Assembly: GCA_021785655.1 (NCBI GenBank)
Contig: JAJYET010000013.1
Coordinates: 1-52,718, forward strand
Length of the DNA: 52,718 bases
From: a bacterium
GTDB taxonomy: Bacteria > Chloroflexota > Dormibacteria > Aeolococcales > Bog-877
Direction: 5' to 3'
Every line of letters begins with the position of its first letter. The stretch's first letter is position 1. The notes under the pieces are model-generated. The model had not been told where the DNA came from. It did no database searches and saw only the letters and a program-made list of their open reading frames with translations. Shown piece by piece: positions 24,331-31,742 of this stretch. A program made the position numbers and the translations under genes.

Positions 24331-24336
24331 ATTCTA
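24331..24336 (-). promoter_or_regulatory. -10 box overlapping the VirB4-like stop codon
   Basis: TAGAAT on the minus strand ends six bases before the ATG at 24324. Its TAG (24334-24336) is the stop codon of the upstream VirB4-like gene. Confidence 0.5.
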
Positions 24337-26238
24337 TCTCCGGCTGTCGCCCGCCCCCTCCTCGGGCGCCTCTACCCTGACCCGGACCCGGGACGCCCCG
24401 ACCAGCATGAGGAACTCGCCGCGGGCGCACCGCTGCAGCCACTCGCAGTCCTCGTCGCTGAGGTGGAAGCCCGACTTGAGGCGCTGGACACCGGGCCCGG
24501 TCGCCGACCCCACCAGCAGGGTCGCCGAGTTGCCGGTGACCAGTTCGCCGAAACCCTCGACCTCCAGGTCGCGGGGCGCCTGGGTCAGAAGCAGCAGGGA
24601 GCCCTGATACTTGCGCAGCCGCCGGGCCATCTGCCCCATCAGCTCGGCCAGCCGCGGCTGGGCGGCCAGCAGCCCGGCCTCATCGATGATCAGCTGCTTG
24701 GGACCGGGCTCCCGTTGGGCCCAGGCCCACAGCCAGTGCGAGACCAGGAAGGCGGCCCCCGCCCGCCATCCCTCGGGAAGATCGCGCAGCCCCACCCCCA
24801 GGGCGCGGGCCACCGCCGGGCCCCGGCCGGGCCTGCTGAAGAGGAGCCCCGCCTGCCCCTCGACCCACGGCCGCAGGCGGGCGGCCAGGCCCCGGCCGTG
24901 CGGGTCGCCGGCCATCGCCGCCAGCAGGTCCTCCAGCACCGGTGCCGGGCCACCACCTACCGGCCGAGCACCTGCGCATGCCTCAAGGAAGGCACCGGAC
25001 TCAGGCGGGGAGAGGGGGCCAGCCAGCAGCTCCACCAGCTCCCGGGCGGCGAGCTCACCCTCCTCGGGCGGCCCTGCCTCGAAGACGTTGAAGCCAAAGC
25101 TGCCACCCCGGCCCAGGGCCAGGTACCGCCCCCCCACGGCCTCGCACCAGCGCCGGTGCTCGTTCTCCGGGTCGACCACTACGGTGAGGGTCCCGGCCCG
25201 GGCCTGGGAGATGCCCACCACCCGCGCCAGGTACGACTTGCCCGCCCCGGAGGTGGCGATCACGCAGCAGTTGGAGTTGGGGGCGGCGGCGGAGGCGGCC
25301 AACTTCAGCCCCACCGGGCCCTGGGTGCGCAGGTGGCGGCCGATGCGGCAGCTCCCCGGCTCCAGCTCCCCCGGCCCATCCAGCCAGGGCCAGAAGGTGG
25401 CCAGCTCCGGGGTGGTGAGCAGCCGGATGAAGGGTCGCCGGGGGCTCCCACATCCTGTTGCCTCCAGCAGAGCCGGAGCCTCGTCCAGCCAGGCCGGGGC
25501 CAGCTGGGCCCGCATCCCCATTGCCCGGCGCCGCAGGTGGGCCGTGGCCGCCCTCACCTCCGCCGCTGGCCCGCCCCCGATGGCCATCGACACCGCCACC
25601 TCGAACACCCGCCCCTCCCCCTGCGCCAGAACCTTCCGGAGGCGGGTGGCGGCCGCCCTCTCGACTTCCAGTAGGGGGTCCGGCATCCCTCCGTCTGCCT
25701 GCAGCTCGCGTGCGGTGAGCTCCCTCAGGCGGTGGCGGAGTCGGCGGTCGGCGGCGCCACCGGCCAACGGAGAGATGCACACGGTGAGGTCCAGGTCCTG
25801 TGGCACGCCCACCAGCTGCCACAGCCACCCGGCTTCGACCGGCACCCGCGGTAGCGTGGTGAGCCGGAGGCACTCCACCCACCACCCCGCCCAATCGACG
25901 CCCGTGACCCGTTCTCGTCCCGGCCCCTCCACCAGGGGTGGGAAGGCGCCCGATCCCCGTACCTCGGCCGCGCAAAGCCTTTCCAGCTGGGCCGTGGCCT
26001 GGGCCGCCTGGTCGGCACTGGTGGATCGCAGCCAGACCGACCTCCTGCGCCTGCCGTCGACCACCCGCGAGGTCACCGTCAGGCGGACCGGAGCGTCCAG
26101 CTGGTCCAGCCAGGCCTCGAACCCGGCCAGGAGCCGGGCCCGGGCCGACGGGCGGGCGTCGAGGATGTCCGGGCCGGCGATCTCGATCGCCCCTCGGGCC
26201 CCCGCGAACTCGGAGCGAGCTATCCGGCATCCGTCCAA
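24334..26238 (-). CDS. VirB4/TraC-type T4SS ATPase (locus 1)
   Basis: 634 residues. The C-terminal half is a VirB4-type motor: Walker A in CCVIATSGAGKSYLARVV (about 323-340), a following DPENEHRRWCEAVGGRYL segment, Walker B in KQLIIDEAGLLAA (about 512-525), the RLRKYQGSLLLLTQ sensor region and GNSATLLVG. The N-terminal half (about 1-300) is the less conserved VirB4 membrane-side domain. VirB4 proteins power assembly and transport in type IV secretion. The start is a TTG at 26238, 19 bases inside the end of the PrgI-like gene, suggesting translational coupling. A second, diverged VirB4-like ATPase lies at 37587. Confidence 0.85.
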   Translation of the reverse strand: MDGCRIARSEFAGARGAIEIAGPDILDARPSARARLLAGFEAWLDQLDAPVRLTVTSRVVDGRRRRSVWLRSTSADQAAQATAQLERLCAAEVRGSGAFPPLVEGPGRERVTGVDWAGWWVECLRLTTLPRVPVEAGWLWQLVGVPQDLDLTVCISPLAGGAADRRLRHRLRELTARELQADGGMPDPLLEVERAAATRLRKVLAQGEGRVFEVAVSMAIGGGPAAEVRAATAHLRRRAMGMRAQLAPAWLDEAPALLEATGCGSPRRPFIRLLTTPELATFWPWLDGPGELEPGSCRIGRHLRTQGPVGLKLAASAAAPNSNCCVIATSGAGKSYLARVVGISQARAGTLTVVVDPENEHRRWCEAVGGRYLALGRGGSFGFNVFEAGPPEEGELAARELVELLAGPLSPPESGAFLEACAGARPVGGGPAPVLEDLLAAMAGDPHGRGLAARLRPWVEGQAGLLFSRPGRGPAVARALGVGLRDLPEGWRAGAAFLVSHWLWAWAQREPGPKQLIIDEAGLLAAQPRLAELMGQMARRLRKYQGSLLLLTQAPRDLEVEGFGELVTGNSATLLVGSATGPGVQRLKSGFHLSDEDCEWLQRCARGEFLMLVGASRVRVRVEAPEEGAGDSRR

Positions 26239-26477
26239 GAGGGCCGCTCGGCCCGCCTGGCGAGGGAGCGGAGCCAGTAGGCCACCAGCCGCTCCACCCA
26301 GCCCAGCGCGGAGAGCTCCAGCAACCTCACCCAGGCCAGGAGCGACCCCGGGCCCAGCACCAGCCCGGCCAGGATGGCTCTCGGCTCCAGGGGGAGGGGC
26401 GCCCGCAGCACGGCCGTCCCTCCCGCCAGGACGAGCCCCAGGAGGGCCAGCCGGGCGGGCGGGAGTCCGAGCGCCAT
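26220..26477 (-). CDS. PrgI/VirB3-like small membrane protein (locus 1)
   Basis: 85 residues from ATG at 26477, which has AGGAG three bases upstream; a longer form from TTG 26603 adds a Gly-rich stretch and is less likely. Two hydrophobic helices (about 8-25 and 33-50) are followed by a short basic tail. PrgI/VirB3 proteins have this size and shape and sit immediately before virB4, often overlapping it, as here (19 bases). The name rests on topology and position rather than motifs. The 152 bases between folB and this start hold nothing recognisable. Confidence 0.5.
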   Translation of the reverse strand: MALGLPPARLALLGLVLAGGTAVLRAPLPLEPRAILAGLVLGPGSLLAWVRLLELSALGWVERLVAYWLRSLARRAERPSWTDAG

Positions 26478-26629
26478 CGTCTCCTCGCGCCCCCCATCTG
26501 GAGCCAGGATCACGTCCGACCCGACCGGGCCGCCCCCGGCTCCACCGTCCCGCCGGAGCCCCAGAACTCCCCCGAGCTGCTCACTCCCATCGCCGTCCAA
26601 CAACGTCCGCCGCCCGGCCGGCGGTGGGC

Positions 26630-26986
26630 TCAGGGTCGGTGGAGCTCGAAGGTGAAGCCCAGCGTCTGGGAGGGGAGGCGGGGCACCTTGGTGACCCGGA
26701 CCGTGACCCCCTCCGCCCGAGGGAGCGTCAGCACCGCCTCGGCGATGGCCCCGGCGAGCCCCTCCAGCAGGTTGAACTCGGAGCCCTGCACGACCCTCCG
26801 CACCGCTGCCTCCACCAGGGAGTAGCTGAGGGTGTCCTCCAACCGGTCGCTGGCCACGGCGGTCGCCAGGTCGGCCTCCACCTCCACGTCGACCTCCACG
26901 TGCGAGCCCAGCTCGCGCTCGGCTGGATGGACCCCGTGCCGACCGAAGTAGCGCAGCCCTCTGAGGACCAGCCGCTCGCGGCCCAT
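26630..26986 (-). CDS. folB: Dihydroneopterin aldolase
   Basis: 118 residues, full length. FolB converts dihydroneopterin to 6-hydroxymethyl-dihydropterin in folate synthesis. Conserved features visible are LRGLRYFGRHGVHPAERELG, the VDVEVEAD strand, DRLEDTLSYSLVEAAV, NLLEGLAGAIAEAVL and VRVTKVPRLP with the active-site Lys. ATG at 26986 lies 11 bases after the TGA of the acidic protein gene upstream. No other folate genes are adjacent, which is unusual, since folB commonly sits with folK and folP. Confidence 0.93.
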   Translation of the reverse strand: MGRERLVLRGLRYFGRHGVHPAERELGSHVEVDVEVEADLATAVASDRLEDTLSYSLVEAAVRRVVQGSEFNLLEGLAGAIAEAVLTLPRAEGVTVRVTKVPRLPSQTLGFTFELHRP

Positions 26987-26997
26987 CCCGTCGGAGC

Positions 26998-27435
26998 TCA
27001 GGGAGCCGTCCCCGCGGGGGAGTCCACCGCCTCTATGGACTCGATGTGCAGCACCTCCCGGCGGTTGTCGCGGGTGGGGAAGAGAACCACCAGGGTCTGG
27101 GAGAGGGCCGCCACCACCTGGCCGACGTCGCCGACCTGGATGCTGGGGATCGGCTCTCCCGTGCTGTGCCGGACCACGTCGGTGACGCGCACCCAGCTGC
27201 CCGGAGGCCAACGCATCTCAGGTGTCAGCTCCTCCGGGGGCAGGTCCTCGGCCGAGACGTTGCTGCGGCTTCCGCCCCACGGGCGGGGCGGGGCGGGGCG
27301 GGGGGCGGGGCGCGCGACCGGAGCCTCCTCCTCCAGCACCTCCTCCTCGAGGGTGTCCTCCTCGAGCGGGTCCTCGGCGTCCAGCCCGCCCGGGGCGGGT
27401 TCCAGCTCCGGTTCGGCGTCAGGGGGATTGGTCAT
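26998..27435 (-). CDS. Acidic N-terminus plus small beta-rich domain, unknown
   Basis: 145 residues. The first 45 are Glu/Pro-rich and acidic (EEDTLEEEVLEEEAP), then a Pro/Arg linker encoded by a G-rich repeat, then about 75 residues of beta-type sequence (WVRVTDVVRHSTGEPIPSIQVGDVGQVVAAL) that could be a small SH3-like barrel. No family is recognised. The ATG at 27435 has GAAGGAAG just upstream and a TAGGCT -10 about 37 bases ahead, so it begins a transcript that probably includes folB. Confidence 0.6.
   Translation of the reverse strand: MTNPPDAEPELEPAPGGLDAEDPLEEDTLEEEVLEEEAPVARPAPRPAPPRPWGGSRSNVSAEDLPPEELTPEMRWPPGSWVRVTDVVRHSTGEPIPSIQVGDVGQVVAALSQTLVVLFPTRDNRREVLHIESIEAVDSPAGTAP
27281..27311 (+). 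repeat. GGGCG-type G-rich tandem stretch
   Basis: Four or more runs of three to six G separated by single C bases lie on the plus strand inside the coding region of the acidic protein, where the complement encodes its Pro/Ala/Arg linker. The pattern satisfies the usual G-quadruplex rule. It is probably low-complexity coding sequence. Confidence 0.5.
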
Positions 27436-27471
27436 GGCTTCCTTCTGTCGGGTGGGCGCCCGGGGAATCCC

Positions 27472-27477
27472 AGCCTA
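27472..27477 (-). promoter_or_regulatory. -10 box for the acidic protein-folB transcript
   Basis: TAGGCT on the minus strand, about 37 bases before the ATG at 27435. This one has an ordinary leader with a Shine-Dalgarno (GAAGGAAG), unlike the leaderless genes. Confidence 0.45.
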
Positions 27478-27503
27478 GCACGGCGGCCATTTTCTCCCTC
27501 GGG

Positions 27504-27911
27504 TCAGCTGGAGATCAGTGTCGTGATGCGCCAGGGCGTCTGGGTGGCGTCCAGGGCGACCCTCAGCTCGACCGGGTCGCCGGCGGTGGCGGGCGCCACT
27601 CCGGAGGCGAGGAATCCCGTCCGGTCGCGATAGCGGACGCGGAGCCAGACGCGCTCCTGGGTGCTCTCCTCCAGCACCTCGACCTGCAGCGCCTCGCGGA
27701 AGGGGCTCACCTGGATGCCTGCCATCTGGTAGGCGTGGAAGCGCGCCTGGACCTCGCTCAGGGCGTCCCCGCCGAGGGCCAGCCCGAGGCGGGCCAGGTT
27801 GCCGGTGGCGGCGGCCTCGTCCACGACGGCCAGGGCGCGCTGCAGGTCGGCGCGGGCGCGCTCGGCCAGCTGGGAGGAGGTGGGGCGCCGGCGGAGGGGG
27901 TTGCTGGGCAT
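27504..27911 (-). CDS. Hypothetical protein with possible NTF2-like fold
   Basis: 135 residues. Two or three N-terminal helices (ARADLQRALAVVDEAAATGNLARLGLAL) are followed by alternating strands (LQVEVLEES, ERVWLRVRYRDRTGF, VELRVALD, PWRITTLIS), the order expected of an NTF2-like cone, though no family is recognised. There is no membrane anchor. The ATG lies seven bases after the upstream gene's stop, so the pair is co-transcribed. If NTF2-like, it could be compared with VirB8/TcpC periplasmic domains, but it lacks their anchor. Confidence 0.55.
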   Translation of the reverse strand: MPSNPLRRRPTSSQLAERARADLQRALAVVDEAAATGNLARLGLALGGDALSEVQARFHAYQMAGIQVSPFREALQVEVLEESTQERVWLRVRYRDRTGFLASGVAPATAGDPVELRVALDATQTPWRITTLISS

Positions 27912-27918
27912 GAGCCTG

Positions 27919-28545
27919 TCAGCGGCGCCTGGGCCGCAGGGGCCTCAGCACGTCGGTGGGCTCGTAGGCTGTCTGCGGCGGGCCTCCGGCGTCTATGACC
28001 TGGGGGGCCAGCGGCGCAGGAGTGGGGTCGAGGGAGACCGGGGGGGGAGGGACCTGCACCGGGGTCTCGTCAGTCCAGTCATGGGTGGGGGTGGAGGGAG
28101 TCGGGGTGGAAGGGCTCGGCGGGCGCGGGGCGGCGGGCGCCGGCTCGACCACCGCGGTCAGCCCCCGGGGCGGGGGAAGCGGCGGCCCCGAGCGGCCCAG
28201 GAGCATCGCCGGAAGCGCCTCGAGGGCGGGCAGGACGATCATGCCGACCGCCTCCGCCATCCACCGGACGGTCTCGGCCGGCCACGTCGACCCCTCGGGG
28301 GTGACGAAGCAGTGAGAGGGGGAGAGCCTCGGGACCTGGCCGAGAAGGGCGAACCCGGGGAGGGCGGAGCAGACCAGAGAGTCGGGGCCGGAGCCCGAGT
28401 CCAGGAGGGAGCGCACGGTCTCCAGGGCGGTCACCGGGTCCTCGAGCTCGGGCTCGGAGTCCTGCCCCAGCACCTCGAAGTTGGGCAGCAGCCGGCGCAC
28501 GCGTAGGGCGAGCTCCGCGCCCCCCACCACCACGACCTGCCCCAT
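27919..28545 (-). CDS. Hypothetical protein with Pro-rich C-terminal tail
   Basis: 208 residues. The N-terminal 115 start with a beta strand and a Gly-rich turn (QVVVVGGAELALRVRRLLP) and contain further short strands (SLVCSALPGFALLG, GMIVLPALEALP). They could be a small Rossmann or receiver-like alpha/beta domain, but no phosphoacceptor Asp pattern is seen. The C-terminal 90 residues are Pro/Thr/Ser-rich and probably disordered. No family is recognised. It lies 31 bases after the racemase-type gene and seven bases before the next gene. Confidence 0.55.
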   Translation of the reverse strand: MGQVVVVGGAELALRVRRLLPNFEVLGQDSEPELEDPVTALETVRSLLDSGSGPDSLVCSALPGFALLGQVPRLSPSHCFVTPEGSTWPAETVRWMAEAVGMIVLPALEALPAMLLGRSGPPLPPPRGLTAVVEPAPAAPRPPSPSTPTPSTPTHDWTDETPVQVPPPPVSLDPTPAPLAPQVIDAGGPPQTAYEPTDVLRPLRPRRR

Positions 28546-28576
28546 CAGACCTCAGCCGGAAGATCCGCGCGGTGTC

Positions 28577-29704
28577 TCAGGGGACCACCTCCAGGTGCAC
28601 GGTCGTTCGGTCGAGCGCGGCCTCGTCGACCACCACCCCGAGGCCGGGTCCCGTCGGCACCGCCAGGGTCCCCTGCGGCGAGAGGTGGAACGGAGTCTCC
28701 AGGATGTCCTGGTGGAAGTAGCGGTCGCTCGCGGACGTGTCCCCGGGTAGGGTGAAGCCCGGGAGGGAGGCCAGGGCCAGGTTGGCCGCCCTCCCGATCC
28801 CGGTCTCCAGCATCCCCCCGCACCACACCGGCCAGCCCTCGGAAAGGCAGGCGTCGTGGATGGCCAGCGCGGGCATCAGCCCGGCCACCCTTCCCGCCTT
28901 GATGTTGAGGATCCTGCCCGAGCCCAGGCGGAACGCGGCCCTGAGGTCCGCCATCGACTCCACGCTCTCGTCCAGGCAGACCGGCGTCTCGATCTGGGCC
29001 TGCAGGGCGGCATGGTCCACCAGGTCGTCGTGCGCCAGCGGCTGCTCGATCATCATGAGGTCGAACCGGTCGAGCTGGCGCAGCCGCCCCAGGTCGGAGA
29101 GGGAGTAGGCGCTGTTGGCGTCCAGCATCAGGGGGGTGAAGGGAAAAGCCCGCCGAACCTCCTCCGCCAGCTCGAGGTCGTATCCCGGCTTGCACTTGAG
29201 CTTGATGCGCCGGTAACCCTCGGCCAGGTAGCCCTCGATGACCCCCAGGGTGGCTGGCAGGGAGGGCTGGATGCCGATGCTGACCCCGCTTGGGATCTCC
29301 TCCTTCTTCCCGCCCAGGATGGCCGCCAGGCTCATGCCCGCCACCTTCCCAGCCAGGTCGAGGACGGCCATCTCCGCAGCTGCCTTCGCCATGTTGTGAC
29401 CCCGGACCCAGCCCCAGCGGGCGGCCAGCTGGGCTGGGGTGGATGGCTCGGTGCCGAGGACGGCGGGGAGGATGTAGCGGCGCAGCGCCTCCAGGGCCGT
29501 CTCCCGGGTCTCGTAGGAGTACCCCGGCTCCACCCCCGCGGCGCACTCCCCGAGGCCCCGCATCCCCTCCCCGTACAGCTCCACCAGCACCGCCTCCCTG
29601 CGGGTCTGGGTGCCGAAGCTGGTCGTGAACGGCGAGACCAGGGGGAGGGAGACCACCCGCAGGCGGGCACCCTCCAGGCGCAGGGCGGGCAGTTCAGCGA
29701 TCAC
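28577..29704 (-). CDS. N-acylamino-acid racemase / o-succinylbenzoate synthase family enolase
   Basis: 375 residues, enolase superfamily, muconate-lactonising subgroup. Catalytic residues are all present: K168-x-K170, metal ligands D195 (MLDAN), E220 (MIEQP) and D245 (CLDES), and K269 (NIKAGR). The family includes menaquinone OSBS (MenC) and N-succinylamino-acid racemase (NSAR), and many members do both. No other men genes are here. Instead the gene is coupled by a GTGA overlap to an M20 deacylase, the arrangement known from NSAR pathways that turn D-amino acids into L-amino acids. The GTG at 29704 has GGAGGAG three bases upstream. NSAR is therefore the favoured reading, OSBS the alternative. 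Confidence 0.88.
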   Translation of the reverse strand: MIAELPALRLEGARLRVVSLPLVSPFTTSFGTQTRREAVLVELYGEGMRGLGECAAGVEPGYSYETRETALEALRRYILPAVLGTEPSTPAQLAARWGWVRGHNMAKAAAEMAVLDLAGKVAGMSLAAILGGKKEEIPSGVSIGIQPSLPATLGVIEGYLAEGYRRIKLKCKPGYDLELAEEVRRAFPFTPLMLDANSAYSLSDLGRLRQLDRFDLMMIEQPLAHDDLVDHAALQAQIETPVCLDESVESMADLRAAFRLGSGRILNIKAGRVAGLMPALAIHDACLSEGWPVWCGGMLETGIGRAANLALASLPGFTLPGDTSASDRYFHQDILETPFHLSPQGTLAVPTGPGLGVVVDEAALDRTTVHLEVVP

Positions 29705-30873
29705 CGGCTCCTCCGAGGAGCGCTCATCTGCCAGAGGCAGCCGGCGACCAGCGCGGCCCGCTCGGGGATGGAGCCGAGGTCGGCCCACTCACCCGGAGCG
29801 TGAGCACCCCCCCCGACGACTCCCAGCCCATCCAGGGTTCGGATTCCCAGGGCAGCGGTGAAGTTGCCGTCGCTTCCCCCGCCCACCGTCACCGCCTGGA
29901 TCGGAGGCAGCCCGAGCCAGCTGCCGACCTCCCGGGCGACGGCGAAGAGGTCCGCCGAGGCAGTGGTCTCCAGTGGGGGTCGGTTGGGAGCTCCGTCCAG
30001 CTCCAGGGCGGCCTGCGGGTGGCGCGGCCGCAATTGGCGCAGCCCCCGGTCGACCCGGGCCGCCTCTGCCGAAGTGGCGAAGCGGACGTCCACCTCCAGC
30101 TCGGCCAGCTCCGGGACCACGTTGACCCGCCCCCCGCCGCGGAACACCGTGGGAGTCACGGTGGTCCCCAGCTCGGGGTCGCCGAGCCCCCCCACCTCGT
30201 CGACCAAGCGCGCCAGCTCCGCCACCGCGTTCACCCCCAGCTCCGGCTCCAACCCTGCGTGCGCCGCCCGGCCGTGGACCCGAAGGCGGTAGGTCCCGAC
30301 CCCCTTCCTCCCCACCTTGAGAGCGCCCTCGGCGGGGGGTTCCAGGACCAGGACCGCCGCACTCTCCCGGGCTGCCTTTTCGATCATCGGCCTGGAGGCC
30401 GTGCTTCCCACCTCCTCGTCGCCGGTGCAGAGCAGGGTCAGCCGGGCCGGGGTCGGCCCGTGTTCCGAAACCGCGGCCAGCGCCGCCAGGCCCACGATCA
30501 CCCCCCCCTTCATGTCGAACACCCCCGGCCCCCTCACCCGCTGACCCTCCCGAAGCAGCCCGCCGGGGAATGCCCCCACCCCCCAGACGGTGTCCAGGTG
30601 GCCGAGGAGGAGCACACCCACGCTCGGGTCGCCCTCCAGGGTGAGACTCAGGCCGGGCACACCCTCCGGCGTCGGCCGGGCGACCCGGACCCCGGGCACC
30701 CAGCGGCTCGCGAGCTCGGCGACGAGGTCCCCACACCGGCCGATGGCCTCCAGGTCGCCGCTCGGGGACTCTAGCGCCACCAGTTCGCCGAGCGCATCGG
30801 CCCAGACCTCGCTGCGCTCTCCCATCCAGGAGCGAAGGCGCTCAGGAGGCAGCGGAGCTTGAACCTGGGTCAC
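29701..30873 (-). CDS. M20 family metallo-deacylase/peptidase
   Basis: 390 residues with the M20 di-zinc motifs in order: LLLGHLDTVWGVG (His and Asp), GPGVFDMKGGVIVGL (bridging Asp), CTGDEEVGSTASRP (catalytic Glu pair) and the dimerisation domain containing VHGRAAHAGLEPELG. M20 enzymes cleave N-acyl groups or C-terminal residues (carboxypeptidase G2, ArgE/DapE, aminoacylases). Pairing with the racemase-type enolase suggests an N-succinyl- or N-acyl-L-amino-acid deacylase. The GTG start at 30873 follows TAGAAT by six bases, so the pair is probably transcribed as a leaderless unit. No matching acyltransferase gene is seen nearby. Confidence 0.85.
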   Translation of the reverse strand: MTQVQAPLPPERLRSWMGERSEVWADALGELVALESPSGDLEAIGRCGDLVAELASRWVPGVRVARPTPEGVPGLSLTLEGDPSVGVLLLGHLDTVWGVGAFPGGLLREGQRVRGPGVFDMKGGVIVGLAALAAVSEHGPTPARLTLLCTGDEEVGSTASRPMIEKAARESAAVLVLEPPAEGALKVGRKGVGTYRLRVHGRAAHAGLEPELGVNAVAELARLVDEVGGLGDPELGTTVTPTVFRGGGRVNVVPELAELEVDVRFATSAEAARVDRGLRQLRPRHPQAALELDGAPNRPPLETTASADLFAVAREVGSWLGLPPIQAVTVGGGSDGNFTAALGIRTLDGLGVVGGGAHAPGEWADLGSIPERAALVAGCLWQMSAPRRSR

Positions 30874-30879
30874 GGCCCG

Positions 30880-30885
30880 ATTCTA
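30880..30885 (-). promoter_or_regulatory. -10 box of the leaderless M20-racemase unit
   Basis: TAGAAT on the minus strand ends six bases before the GTG at 30873, identical in sequence and spacing to the box at 24331. Confidence 0.55.
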
Positions 30886-30901
30886 TGCTCGGGCGGGCTC
30901 C

Positions 30902-31111
30902 TCAGCGCCTCCTCCGCTCGCGGCCGGAGTCCGGCTCCGGAGCCGGTGCCGACCCGGGCTCGACCATGGTCGGCACGGGTCGCTCCGGCTGGGGAGGAGG
31001 ATGGCCGAAGAGGGTGCCCACCAGGATCATCAGGCTGGCCGCCTCGGAGCGCAGACGGGAAGCCCGCCAGCGCGGGCTGAGGAACCAGCGGGCCAGCAGC
31101 CCTGTGATCAC
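30902..31111 (-). CDS. Small protein downstream of the lytic transglycosylase gene, unknown
   Basis: 69 residues from the GTG at 31111, four bases after the TAG of the transglycosylase gene. A moderately hydrophobic segment (LRSEAASLMILVGTLFG) suggests one weak membrane helix; the C-terminus is Pro/Glu/Arg-rich. No family is recognised. Position and spacing argue for translation with the gene ahead; composition gives little support. Confidence 0.4.
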   Translation of the reverse strand: MITGLLARWFLSPRWRASRLRSEAASLMILVGTLFGHPPPQPERPVPTMVEPGSAPAPEPDSGRERRRR

Positions 31112-31115
31112 CCGG

Positions 31116-31742
31116 CTACTTGCAGACCCACTCCGACGACTCCCCAATGGAGAACATCTTGGCGGCAATGTTGGCCTGCTGGGTGGGGTTCCATATGTCG
31201 GTGCCTCCGTGGCCGTAGAAGGTCGCGGGCATGAACTGGAAGAGGCCGCTGGCCCCGGAGGAGCGGTTGACGTCGGTCGGATCGAGGCCGGACTCGCACT
31301 GAGCCACCCCTAGAAGCCAGGCGTAGGACACGTTGTACTTCTGGGCCGCGGCCCAGATGATCTGCTTGATGGTGCCGATCGGCGGCTCTGGCACCGGCTG
31401 CCAGAAGGCGTTGCCGTAGGGGAGGGAGGGCTGGGGCGGCGGGGGTGGGGTCACCTTGGTCACCGCCAGGGGCATCGTGATCTGGTAGCCGGTGCTGCTG
31501 AGGACGTTGCGGCCCTGGGCCGCAACCTGGGCCACCAGGGCGGGGGCGGGGGACTGAGGTCCGATGGCCTCCCCGGTGCTGAGCGCTCCCAGCAAAGGGG
31601 CCAGAGCCGCCAGGCAGAGGGCGGCAGCTCCCCACCGCAGCCTCGATGCCAGCCTGGGCCAGGCCCGGCGCTGCGCGGGCGCCGAGGGCGCCAGCGTCAG
31701 CTCAAGCGGGGCCGTATATGAAACCCAGGTACCCTGCGCCAT
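31116..31742 (-). CDS. Secreted SLT-type lytic transglycosylase
   Basis: 208 residues. A basic N-terminus and hydrophobic segment (about 36-55) form a signal or anchor. After a Pro-rich linker, the C-terminal 90 residues are a compact SLT/goose-lysozyme-like domain with the catalytic Glu in LLGVAQCESGLDP and the family segment SGASGLFQFMPATF. It cleaves glycan strands with formation of 1,6-anhydro-MurNAc. The start lies 41 bases inside the end of the CHAP gene, so the two hydrolases are translationally coupled. Such small SLT proteins often serve as the VirB1-type wall-opening enzyme of T4SSs, and two T4SS-like loci flank this pair. Confidence 0.85.
   Translation of the reverse strand: MAQGTWVSYTAPLELTLAPSAPAQRRAWPRLASRLRWGAAALCLAALAPLLGALSTGEAIGPQSPAPALVAQVAAQGRNVLSSTGYQITMPLAVTKVTPPPPPQPSLPYGNAFWQPVPEPPIGTIKQIIWAAAQKYNVSYAWLLGVAQCESGLDPTDVNRSSGASGLFQFMPATFYGHGGTDIWNPTQQANIAAKMFSIGESSEWVCK

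Noticed and set aside
27281-27311. Possible CRISPR-like or VNTR array
   Set aside because: The unit is a few bases of G-rich sequence without spacers and lies inside a coding region.
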